Positions 50,889 to 59,083 of a DNA stretch of 64,000 nt are shown piece after piece (position 1 is the stretch's first letter; every line of letters starts with the position of its first letter). The notes beneath the pieces are model-generated. The model had not been told where the DNA came from. It saw only the letters and a list, made by a program, of their open reading frames with translations, and ran no database searches. A program made the position numbers and the translations under genes. The DNA is from Aminobacter sp039907765 (lineage in GTDB: Bacteria; Pseudomonadota; Alphaproteobacteria; Rhizobiales; Rhizobiaceae). The stretch is taken from contig NZ_JARDJI010000004.1 in the NCBI RefSeq assembly GCF_039907765.1, positions 62,001 through 126,000 on the forward strand, read 5' to 3'.

Positions 50889-52226
50889 ATGAGCGACGTC
50901 GTCAAGATTCACGACATGGAATGGTACGCCGACGTGCCGCGGTCGATCTCCAGGCAGACCAGGATCGGACTGGTGCTCATCGCGGTGACGTTCGGCGGCT
51001 TCGGCACCTGGGCCTTCACCGCACCGCTTGCCGCGGCCATCATCGCGCAGGGGTCCTTCGTCGCCGCCGGCCAGAACAAGATCGTGCAGCATCTCGAAGG
51101 CGGCATCATCAAGGAGCTTCTGGTCAGCGAGGGCGACCGCGTCACCTACGACCAGCCGCTCGTCCGCCTGGACGAGACCGCCGCGCAGGCCAACGAGCGC
51201 CAGCTATTCCTGCGCCAGGTGCGCCTCGACGCCATCGCGGCCAGGCTGAACGCCGAAGTTGCCCGGGCACCGGCGATCACCTTCCCCGCGAGCGTCGTCG
51301 ACAACATGGCCGATCCCGACATCAAGCCGATCGTCGAGGGCCAGCAGCTCAACTTCGATGCCGCGCGCAGCAAGCTGCAGAGCGAAATCGGGCTGCTCCA
51401 GCAGAACATCGCCGCATTCCGCTACCGCGCCGACGGCTACCAGCAGCAACTGGACGCGGTGAGGCGGCAGCTGGCCCTGATGCAAGAGGAATATGCGGGC
51501 AAGAAGACGCTCCTCGACAAGGGCCTGCTGCGCGCCACCGAGATCAAGGCGATCCAGCGCGCCATGGCCGAGGCAGAGGGCCAGATCGGCAGGCTGGTCG
51601 CCGAGGTCTCGGAAACCGGCGCCCAGATCATCAAGCTGGAGCAGCAGATCACCCAGACCGAGGACGCCTACAAGCAGGCGGCGCTCGAGCAGCTCCAGGG
51701 CCTCGAAGGCGACCTCGACACCGTCCGCGAGCAGTTGCGCGAGGCCATGAGCGTGCTCAACCGGGTCACCATCAATGCGCCGGTCTCGGGCACCATCGTG
51801 CGGATGTACTACCACACGCCGGGCGGCGTCATCGAAAGCGGCAAGCCGATCCTGGAGATCCTGCCGTCGGACGTGCCGCTGGTGATCGAGGCGCAGGTTT
51901 CGCGCACCGATATCGACAACGTGCAGGTCGGCCAGAACGCCACGGTGCGGCTGACGGCGCTCAACCGGCGCACCACCCCGGTGCTGGACGGCAAGGTGAT
52001 CTACGTTTCGGCGGATGCGCTTCCGGACAACTCGACGCCGGTCGCCCGGGAAATCTATCTCGCCCGCATCAGCCTGCCGGCCAGCGAAATCGCCCGCGTC
52101 CACGGCTTCACCCCCACCCCCGGCATGCCCGCCGAGGTCCTGGTCCAGACCGAGGAACGCACCTTCTTCAGCTATCTCACCAAGCCCATCGCCGACAGCA
52201 TGTCGCGGGCGTTCATGGAGCGGTAA
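50889..52226 (+). CDS. HlyD/PrtE-family membrane fusion protein
   Basis: 445 residues. A short cytosolic tail and one membrane helix (IGLVLIAVTFGGFGTWAFTA) lead a barrel-sandwich half (QHLEGGIIKELLVSEGDRVT), a long coiled coil (about 100-280) and the returning half (NRVTINAPVSGTIVRMYYHT). The C-terminal beta barrel includes VIEAQVSRTDIDNVQVGQNA. It links the ABC exporter to an outer-membrane TolC-type channel, which is not encoded here. The gap to the ABC gene is 12 bases. Confidence 0.93.
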   Translation: MSDVVKIHDMEWYADVPRSISRQTRIGLVLIAVTFGGFGTWAFTAPLAAAIIAQGSFVAAGQNKIVQHLEGGIIKELLVSEGDRVTYDQPLVRLDETAAQANERQLFLRQVRLDAIAARLNAEVARAPAITFPASVVDNMADPDIKPIVEGQQLNFDAARSKLQSEIGLLQQNIAAFRYRADGYQQQLDAVRRQLALMQEEYAGKKTLLDKGLLRATEIKAIQRAMAEAEGQIGRLVAEVSETGAQIIKLEQQITQTEDAYKQAALEQLQGLEGDLDTVREQLREAMSVLNRVTINAPVSGTIVRMYYHTPGGVIESGKPILEILPSDVPLVIEAQVSRTDIDNVQVGQNATVRLTALNRRTTPVLDGKVIYVSADALPDNSTPVAREIYLARISLPASEIARVHGFTPTPGMPAEVLVQTEERTFFSYLTKPIADSMSRAFMER

Positions 52227-52255
52227 TCGACAACACCTCAACACAGGGGCAGACG

Positions 52256-53875
52256 ATGCAGGTCGACGTCATCACCGATCCGAAGCGGCTCGCCGAGCTC
52301 AGGGAGAACTGGGACCGGCTCTACGAGAGCGACCCGGAGGCGCAGTTCTTCCTCTCCTGGACCTGGCTGTCGCGCTACCTGCGCCTCTACGACGGCACCT
52401 GGTTCATCCTGGCGGCTCGCCACGGCGGGCCCGGCTCGCCCTATGTCGGCCTGATGCCGCTGCGGCTGCGCACCCGCTTGAACAACAAGACCGGACATTT
52501 CTTCAACGAGATCAACATGGCCGGCAACTACGCCGCCGACTACACCGGCGCATTGTGTGCGCCGAGCCACGCCGGCCGGACGATGCAGGCCTTTGCACGC
52601 CATCTCTGCGGCATGGGCTGGACCCGCCTGCATCTCGAGAACGTCCGCATGTCGACGGGCAGGCTGAAGGCATTCCTCGCCGCCTTCCCCGACGAGACGC
52701 TGGCGCTACGCGAATTCAGCCGCGTCAACAAGGCCGACAATGTCGACAACTGCCGCTGCTTCGCCGCCACCCTGCCCGACAGCTTCGACACCTATCTGGA
52801 CAAGGTGCTGAGCACCAATACCCGCCAGAAGCTGCGGCGCTTCCTGCGCAAGGTCGACGCCGGCGACTTGCGCGTCACCGAGGCCGATGCCCTGACCTGC
52901 CATCGCGACATCGAGACGCTGCTCGAGTTCTGGCGGCTGAAATGGGGCGAGCGGAAGGGAGGCAGGCTCACCTCCATCCTGCGCCACAACCGTGTCGTGC
53001 TGCGCGACGGCTTCGAAACAGGCGCGCTCTACATGCCCGTGCTCTGGCAGGGCGACCGGCCGCTGGGCGCGGTCGCCAGCTTCGTCGACCCGGTCAAGAA
53101 GGCGATGCTGTTCTTCATCGCCGGCCGCGACGGGACGGTGACCTCGATCCCCGTCGGGCTCATCCTCCACGGCCACAGCATCCGCACCGCCATCGGGCGC
53201 GGCTTCGCCACCTACGACTTCCTGCGCGGCGACGAGCCTTACAAATTCGCCTTCGGCGTGACCGAAAGCCGTATCCACTGCGCCATGATCCATACCAAGA
53301 GCGGCCGCAACTTCGGCAATCGCCTCGATCCGCGCTCGCTCGACGGCATCTACGCGGAGGTGCAGCGGTTCCACGAACGGGGCGAACTCGCGCGCGCCGA
53401 GAGCGGCTACCGGCAGATCCTCGGCACCGATCCCGGCTACGCCCGCGCGCTCTACGGGCTCGGCCAGCTGGTCTCGGCCAAGGGCGACCACCGCGAGGCG
53501 CGCGACCTCTATGCCCGGCTGTCGGCGGTTTCGCCCAACGCCTCCAAGGTCTGGTTCAGGCTGGGGGCGGCACTGCAGACCCTGGAGGACCACGACGGCG
53601 CGGTGGCGGCGTTTCGCAAGTCGCTCGCCCGCAACGACGAATTTTCGGCCGCGCAGTTTTCCCTCGGCAAGAGCCTCGGTGCCCTGGACCGCGCCGAAGA
53701 GGCGGTCGAGGTCTTGCAGGATCTGGTTCGCAGGCTGGAGGGCGCGCAGCGCGACGAAAGCCTGCTGGTCAAGACCAGGGTGCTGCTCCGGCGATTCCGC
53801 CAGGGCGCCCAGCCGAGCTACATCATGCTCGATCCCCGCCCGGCAGCGCCGCGCCCCATGGTGCCGGGGCCATAG
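52256..53875 (+). CDS. GNAT acetyltransferase (CelD/BioF2-like) fused to TPR repeats
   Basis: 539 residues. Residues about 1-355 form a double GNAT module of the Acetyltransf_6/CelD type: FFLSWTWLSRYLRLYDGTWF, LRRFLRKVDAG, GFATYDFLRGDEPYKFAFGV. This fold is used by FemABX-like and exopolysaccharide acyltransferases. Residues about 370-500 hold four TPR-like units (AESGYRQILGTDPGYARALY; SKVWFRLGAALQTLEDHDGA). AGGGGCAG lies before the ATG. Cytosolic. It is 29 bases after the HlyD gene and so part of the operon. Possible roles are modifying the secreted protein before export or a bound polymer. Confidence 0.82.
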   Translation: MQVDVITDPKRLAELRENWDRLYESDPEAQFFLSWTWLSRYLRLYDGTWFILAARHGGPGSPYVGLMPLRLRTRLNNKTGHFFNEINMAGNYAADYTGALCAPSHAGRTMQAFARHLCGMGWTRLHLENVRMSTGRLKAFLAAFPDETLALREFSRVNKADNVDNCRCFAATLPDSFDTYLDKVLSTNTRQKLRRFLRKVDAGDLRVTEADALTCHRDIETLLEFWRLKWGERKGGRLTSILRHNRVVLRDGFETGALYMPVLWQGDRPLGAVASFVDPVKKAMLFFIAGRDGTVTSIPVGLILHGHSIRTAIGRGFATYDFLRGDEPYKFAFGVTESRIHCAMIHTKSGRNFGNRLDPRSLDGIYAEVQRFHERGELARAESGYRQILGTDPGYARALYGLGQLVSAKGDHREARDLYARLSAVSPNASKVWFRLGAALQTLEDHDGAVAAFRKSLARNDEFSAAQFSLGKSLGALDRAEEAVEVLQDLVRRLEGAQRDESLLVKTRVLLRRFRQGAQPSYIMLDPRPAAPRPMVPGP

Positions 53876-53890
53876 CCGCGGAGCCTTGTG

Positions 53891-54697
53891 TCAGGGCTGT
53901 TGCGCCAGGAAGGCCTCGAACCGGCGCATTTCCTCGGCATCGATGCCGACCGCGTGGCCGGCCGCCGGATAGGCGCCGCTGGCGATGTCGGCGGCATATT
54001 CCCTGAACGCGGCGATCCGCTCCTGCTGGATGCGGTCATTTTCGGCGGCGAGGTTGCGGTAGACCTTGGCATGGCGCGGAGTGTGGCCGCGGTTGAGGCC
54101 GAGCACGTCCTCGGCGAACAGGTACTGCGCATCGCAGCCGGCGCCCGCGCCCATCGAGATCAGCACCAGCGGCGTGCGTTTCGAGATCGCCGTCGCCACC
54201 TCCGCCGGCACGACCTCGATCTCGGCGGCAAAGGCCCCGGCCGCCTCCAGTTCCTTGACCTGGCGCCACACCAGCTCGGCCGTCTCGGCGGTCTTGCCGA
54301 CGGCACGGAATCCGCCGGTCCAGGTCGAATGCGTCGGGATCAGCCCGACATGGCCGCACACCGGGATGCGCTCGTCGGCCAGCCGGCGGATGGTCTGCGC
54401 GCTCGCCGAGCAATAGACCGCGTCCGCGCTCGCCGCCTTCAGCCTGACGGCCGTTCGCAGGACCTCGTCGGTCGTCGCCCCCATCATGCCGTACTCGTCG
54501 CCGGGCACGGCAAAGCAGGTCGGCGCGGCGTCGCGGAAACGCTTGTCGAGCATCAGCCCGTAGGTCACGGACAATAGGTCAATGCCGGCGCGCTCGGCGG
54601 CTTCCGCCTCCTCCAGCGTCGTCACCCGGAGTTTCGACAGTTGGCGCTTGCCCTTAAGCGCGCGCAAATCTGCGACCGTTGGCCTGTTGCGTGCCAT
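53891..54697 (-). CDS. PanB-like 3-methyl-2-oxobutanoate hydroxymethyltransferase homolog
   Basis: 268 residues with the phosphoenolpyruvate/pyruvate-domain barrel. Motifs SVTYGLMLDKRF, ADAVYCSASAQTIRRL, VCGHVGLIPTHS and VPAEVATAISKRTP follow the PanB order (VGLTPQ region). The usual PanB opening is altered (KLRVTTLEEAEAAERAGID). In a pure inositol cluster an alternative C-C bond reaction is possible. GAGGACC upstream supports the ATG at 54697. Confidence 0.72.
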   Translation of the reverse strand: MARNRPTVADLRALKGKRQLSKLRVTTLEEAEAAERAGIDLLSVTYGLMLDKRFRDAAPTCFAVPGDEYGMMGATTDEVLRTAVRLKAASADAVYCSASAQTIRRLADERIPVCGHVGLIPTHSTWTGGFRAVGKTAETAELVWRQVKELEAAGAFAAEIEVVPAEVATAISKRTPLVLISMGAGAGCDAQYLFAEDVLGLNRGHTPRHAKVYRNLAAENDRIQQERIAAFREYAADIASGAYPAAGHAVGIDAEEMRRFEAFLAQQP

Positions 54698-54738
54698 CGT
54701 TTGGTCCTCGGTTACGGAAGTGTGTCGACCACCAGCCC

Positions 54739-55551
54739 TCAGGCCTTCAGCAGCCACTCATGCTCCTTGGCGTTGTGGAACTTCCACGTCCGCACCGGCC
54801 CGGCCATGACGTTGAGATAATAGAGGTCGTAGCCGTGGCAGGCGGCGCAGGGGTGGTAGCCCTTGGGCACCAGCGTCACGTCGCCGTCCTCCACCGCCAT
54901 CGCCTCGTCGATCTCGCGGTGGCCGGTATCGTCGAACTCGGTATAGACGCGCTGGAAGGCAAAGCCCTGCGGCGGGTTGAGCCGGTGGTAGTAGGTCTCC
55001 TCCAGCAGCGATTCCGCCGGCAGGTTGTCCTCGTCGTGCTTGTGCGGCGGATAGCTCGACGTGTGCCCGCCGGGCGTGATCACCTCGACCACCAGCAGCG
55101 AATCCGCCGGCTCGCTTTCAGGCAGGATGTTGGTCACGTAACGTGTGTTGGTGCCCTTGCCACGCACCTCCTGCTTGACATCGTCGGGCCCGATGATGCG
55201 CAGCGGATGGCCGCCGTTCAGGCCGGGCGCCGTGCACACCGCCAGTTCCACATTGGTCTCCGCCCGCACCGACCAGTCGCCGCCGGCCGGCACGTAGACC
55301 GACCACGGCTTGCCCTCGAAGGGCGACATGCGTTCGCCCAGCGTGCCGAGATCGTCCTCGCCGACCCGCACATGCGCCTTGCCGGAAACCAGCACCAGGC
55401 AGGTCTCGCGGTCCGCGGTCCAGTCGCCATAGGTATCGCCGGGTTCCAGCCTGTGCAGGTCGAAGCCGACATAGGTCCAGCCGGCGGTCTCCGGGGTGAC
55501 GTGGATCGCCCGGCCCGCGCCGTGCTTCGGCTTGATCAAGAGTTTCGACAT
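54739..55551 (-). CDS. iolB: 5-deoxy-glucuronate isomerase
   Basis: 270 residues, bicupin fold. Metal-binding His/Glu segments are GGHTSSYPPHKHDEDNLP and LEETYYHRLNPPQGF, with LVPKGYHPCAACHGYDLYYL near the end. It converts 5-deoxy-glucuronate to 5-dehydro-2-deoxygluconate, the step between IolD and IolC. The small membrane-protein stop falls inside its ribosome site (AAGGAGTGA). Confidence 0.93.
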   Translation of the reverse strand: MSKLLIKPKHGAGRAIHVTPETAGWTYVGFDLHRLEPGDTYGDWTADRETCLVLVSGKAHVRVGEDDLGTLGERMSPFEGKPWSVYVPAGGDWSVRAETNVELAVCTAPGLNGGHPLRIIGPDDVKQEVRGKGTNTRYVTNILPESEPADSLLVVEVITPGGHTSSYPPHKHDEDNLPAESLLEETYYHRLNPPQGFAFQRVYTEFDDTGHREIDEAMAVEDGDVTLVPKGYHPCAACHGYDLYYLNVMAGPVRTWKFHNAKEHEWLLKA

Positions 55552-55557
55552 GGTCTC

Positions 55558-55761
55558 TCACTCCTTGTCGGGGGCGGCGTCGTCGCCGGGTTTGTAGGCG
55601 ATCAGGAACTGGTAGGCGCCGAGTGCTGCCATGCCGCCCGCCAGCGTGCCCCAGAAGGGCGAGCCGGTGGCGAACTCCAGGACCGACCACGCCGCGCAGA
55701 TGCCGACGAGCACGATGCGCCGCCACAGCGGCCTGAGGAACGGATGGTTCTGGTCGTTCAT
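55558..55761 (-). CDS. Small membrane protein (DUF3329-like) in the inositol operon
   Basis: 67 residues, MNDQNHPFLRPLWRRIVLVG then two helices (VGICAAWSVLEFATG; FWGTLAGGMAALGAYQFLIA). Similar short proteins occur beside rhizobial iol genes and are annotated DUF3329. Function unknown. The ATG at 55761 is preferred over the preceding TTG. Confidence 0.65.
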   Translation of the reverse strand: MNDQNHPFLRPLWRRIVLVGICAAWSVLEFATGSPFWGTLAGGMAALGAYQFLIAYKPGDDAAPDKE

Positions 55762-55921
55762 CAATTGCGTACTGCCTCGCCGGTCGACACTCCGGGATCG
55801 TAACCGGCTCGGCGACAGCCCTCAAGCATTACGGCGCCGCGCGTCGGAGACGCGCAAAGGACGCCGCAACACCTTGGACCATCGCATGACCTCGACCGAA
55901 AATCGGCTTCGACTTTCGGGG

Positions 55922-56839
55922 TCATGCGGCAGGAAAGCCCTGCGTCTCCACCGTGTAGCCGGCGGCCGTCATCACCCGCATCAGCTCGGCATGGCCGACC
56001 TCGGCCATCTTCAGCGGCGGGTTCTTCTTCGGGTCCTGCTCGGCCTCGACCACGAACCAGCCCTCGTAGCCATGGTCGGCGAACTTCTGCACGATCGCAC
56101 CGAAGTCGAGCGAGCCGTCGCCCGGCACGGTAAAGGCGCCCAGCGCCACGGCGTCGAGGAAGGATTGCCTGGTCCAGTCGAGCCCGTTGATGACGTCCAT
56201 GCGCACGTCCTTCACATGCACGTGGCTGATGCGCTCGTGGTGGTTGTCGATGGCGCGCAGCACGTCGCCGCCGGCAAAGGCGAGATGGCCGGCATCGAGC
56301 AGCAGCGGAATGCCTTCGCCCGAGTGCCTCATGAAGGCGTCGAGTTCGTGCTCGAACTGCACCACCGCCGCCATGTGGTGGTGATAGGACAGCGGCATGC
56401 CCTGCTCCGCGCACCATTCGCCGAATTCGGTCAGCTTGCGGGCATAGGCCTTCATTTCGTCGTCTGACAGCACGGCCTTGGTCGCCAGCGGCTTCGAGCG
56501 GTCGCCCTGGATCGAGCGGCCGACCTCGCCATAGACGATGCAGGGCGCTGCGACCGCCTTGAACAGCTCGATCATCGGCTGGATGCGGTCCTTGTTGGCC
56601 GCCAGCTCCTCGTTGACCAGAGTGCCGGAGAACCAGCCGCCGCACAAAGTCACGTCGGCCGTCTTCAGGATCGGCAGCATCGCCTCCGGCGTGCTCGGGA
56701 AACGGCGGCCCTGCTCCATGCCGGTGAAGCCGGCCGAGCGCGACTGCCTGAGGCATTCCTCCAGCGACACGTCATCGCTCAGCTCCGGAAGGTCGTCGTT
56801 CCACCATGCGATGGGGGACATGCCCAGTTTGGCTTTCAC
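55922..56839 (-). CDS. iolE: Inosose dehydratase
   Basis: 305 residues, a TIM barrel of the AP endonuclease 2 type. Metal-site segments are YHHHMAAVVQ, LLLDAGHLAFAGGD, HVHVKDVRMDV and VVEAEQDPKKNP. It dehydrates scyllo-inosose to 3D-(3,5/4)-trihydroxycyclohexane-1,2-dione. The start is GTG (GTGAAAGCC) with GGAGAA upstream. A palindromic repeat element lies between it and iolD. Confidence 0.93.
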   Translation of the reverse strand: MKAKLGMSPIAWWNDDLPELSDDVSLEECLRQSRSAGFTGMEQGRRFPSTPEAMLPILKTADVTLCGGWFSGTLVNEELAANKDRIQPMIELFKAVAAPCIVYGEVGRSIQGDRSKPLATKAVLSDDEMKAYARKLTEFGEWCAEQGMPLSYHHHMAAVVQFEHELDAFMRHSGEGIPLLLDAGHLAFAGGDVLRAIDNHHERISHVHVKDVRMDVINGLDWTRQSFLDAVALGAFTVPGDGSLDFGAIVQKFADHGYEGWFVVEAEQDPKKNPPLKMAEVGHAELMRVMTAAGYTVETQGFPAA

Positions 56840-57167
56840 GTCAGTTCTCCATTCTTACCTCCCCCTTGTGGGGAGGTCGCGCCGCAGGCGCGGGTGGGGG
56901 TAATTCGAAGAGCGCGACGTGGGGACCCCACCCCGTCGCTTCGCGCTATCCCTCGCGATGGAGGGTTTGAACCTTTGCACTGCCCTCACTGTCCTGCCGG
57001 ACATCTCTCCCCGCAGGCGGGGAGAGAGTGGCTGGCATCACCGTGTCGCCAATCACCAAATTTTGGCGTTTGGCAGGAGCGTCGCGATAGGCGTGTCTCT
57101 CCCCGTTTACGGGGAGAGATGTCCGGCAGGACAGTGAGGGGCAGCGCCAACCTCACAGGCCTAAGCC
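56840..57167. repeat. Palindromic intergenic element (RIME/REP-like)
   Basis: 328 bases between iolD and iolE made almost entirely of palindromes. Hairpins: ACCTCCCC/GGGGAGGT (56857-56877), GCGCC/GGCGC (56879-56891), and a perfect 31-bp inverted repeat with arms 56983-57013 and 57110-57140 (96-base centre) containing CTGTCCTGCCGGACATCTC. Words of this kind are scattered through rhizobial genomes. No transposase is present. It may act as an mRNA-processing or attenuation point in the operon. Confidence 0.85.
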
Positions 57168-59018
57168 TTAGTCTCCCACCCGCTGCAGCTTCAACTTCTC
57201 CTCGTAGCCCTTGCGCGCGGCATTGACCTCGGCGCGGGCGCTGACTTCGGGCACCGCGACGTCCCACCAGTGGCCGCCCTCGCCTGTCGAGATCAGCGGG
57301 TCGGTATCGATCAGCACGACCGTCGTCCGGTCGCTCTTGCGGGCACGCTCCAGCGCCGCCTCGAGATCGGCGATCGACGCCGCCTTCTCGGCATTGGCGC
57401 CGAGGCTTTTCGCATGTGCGACGAAATCGATGTCGGGCAGCATCTCGTGCTTCGTGTCGCGCAAGAGGTTGTTGAAGTTGGCCCCGCCTGTCGCCATCTG
57501 CAGCCGGTTGATGCAGCCATAACCGCGGTTGTCGAGCAGCACGATGGTCAGCTTGAGCCCCAGCATCACCGAAGTGGCGATCTCCGAGTTCAGCATCAGG
57601 TAGGAGCCATCGCCGATCATGATGACGACCTCCTTGTCCGGCCGCGCCATCTTGGCGCCCAGGCCGCCGGCGATCTCGTAGCCCATGCAGGAGAAGCCGT
57701 ATTCTGAGTGGTAGGAGCCGGGTCCGCCCGCCTGCCACAGCTTGTGCATCTCGCCCGGCAGGCCGCCGGCCGCATGCAGCACGATGACGTCGGAGCCCAG
57801 CGTCCGCTGCACCGCGCCGATCACCTGCGCATCCGAAGGCAGCGCCGCGTTGGTCGCCACTGTCACCTTGGTCGCGGACTTGCGCCACTCGGCCTTGCCG
57901 GCCTTGGCGTTCTCGGTCCAGGACGCGGGCGCCTTGTAGCTACCGATGGCCGCGCCGAGTTCGGCGAGCCCTTCGCGGGCATCGGCGACCAGCGGCAGCG
58001 CCCGGTGCTTGCCGGCGTCGAAGGCCTGCACGTTGAGACCGATGATGGTCTTGGCGGCATTCTTGAACAGCGCCCAAGAGCCTGTCGTGAAATCCTGCAG
58101 CCGCGTGCCGACCGCCAGCACCACGTCGGCCTCCTCGGCCAGCCGGTTTGCTGCCTCCGTGCCGGTCACGCCGACCGCCGCCATGTTCAGCCCGTGCTCG
58201 TCGGTCAGCGCCGACTTGCCGCCCTGCGTCTCGCAGACCGGGATGCCGGTGGCTTGCACGAAACGGTCGAGTTCATCCGACGCGCCGGAATAAAGCACCC
58301 CGCCGCCGGCCACGATCAGCGGCTTCTTCGCCGCCTTCAGCACCTCGGCCGCGGTCGCCAATTCGTCGCGGTCCGGGCGCGGCCGGCGCGGCGTCCACAC
58401 GCGTTCGGCAAAGAAGCTCTCGGGATAGTCATAGGCCTCGGCCTGCACGTCCTGGCACAAGGACAGCGTGACGGGGCCGCATTCGGCCGGATCGGTCAGC
58501 ACCTGCATGGCGCGCGCCAGGGCCGGGATGATCTGCTCGGGCCGGGTGATGCGGTCGAAATAGCGCGATACCGGACGGAAGCAGTCATTGACCGAGACCG
58601 TGCCGTCGCCGAAATCCTCGACCTGCTGCAACACCGGGTCGGGCACGCGGTTGGCGAACACATCGCCGGGCAGGAGCAGCACCGGCAGCCGGTTGACGTG
58701 TGCAAGCGCGGCCGCCGTCACCATGTTGACCGCGCCGGGGCCGATGGAGCTGGTCGCCGCCATCATGCGCTGGCGGAAATTGGCCTTGGCAAAGGCGATC
58801 GCCGCATGCGCCATCGCCTGCTCGTTGTGGGCGCGATAAGTCGGCAGCTCCTCGCGCACCTGGTAGAGCGCCTCGCCGAGCCCGGCGACATTGCCATGCC
58901 CGAAGATCGCCCACACGCCGCCGAACAGCGGCACCATCTTGCCGTCGATCACGGTCATCTGCCGCGTCAGGTAGCGCGTCAGCGCCTGCGCCATGGTCAG
59001 GCGAACGGTCTTGCTCAT
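57168..59018 (-). CDS. iolD: 3D-(3,5/4)-trihydroxycyclohexane-1,2-dione acylhydrolase (ThDP-dependent)
   Basis: 616 residues. It has the three domains of ThDP enzymes: an N-terminal pyrimidine site with the catalytic Glu (AHNEQAMAHAAIAFAKA), a central domain (LIVAGGGVLYSGASDELDRF) and a C-terminal diphosphate site (MIGDGSYLMLNSEIATSVML, GDG to N). It opens the cyclohexane ring to 5-deoxyglucuronate. GGGAGGAG upstream of the ATG at 59018 fixes the start. Confidence 0.94.
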   Translation of the reverse strand: MSKTVRLTMAQALTRYLTRQMTVIDGKMVPLFGGVWAIFGHGNVAGLGEALYQVREELPTYRAHNEQAMAHAAIAFAKANFRQRMMAATSSIGPGAVNMVTAAALAHVNRLPVLLLPGDVFANRVPDPVLQQVEDFGDGTVSVNDCFRPVSRYFDRITRPEQIIPALARAMQVLTDPAECGPVTLSLCQDVQAEAYDYPESFFAERVWTPRRPRPDRDELATAAEVLKAAKKPLIVAGGGVLYSGASDELDRFVQATGIPVCETQGGKSALTDEHGLNMAAVGVTGTEAANRLAEEADVVLAVGTRLQDFTTGSWALFKNAAKTIIGLNVQAFDAGKHRALPLVADAREGLAELGAAIGSYKAPASWTENAKAGKAEWRKSATKVTVATNAALPSDAQVIGAVQRTLGSDVIVLHAAGGLPGEMHKLWQAGGPGSYHSEYGFSCMGYEIAGGLGAKMARPDKEVVIMIGDGSYLMLNSEIATSVMLGLKLTIVLLDNRGYGCINRLQMATGGANFNNLLRDTKHEMLPDIDFVAHAKSLGANAEKAASIADLEAALERARKSDRTTVVLIDTDPLISTGEGGHWWDVAVPEVSARAEVNAARKGYEEKLKLQRVGD

Positions 59019-59083
59019 CGTCTTCTCCTCCCGCTGCAGCGGCGCATCCGGGGACGCCGGCCTCGCTTCAGCTGTCTTTCGAT

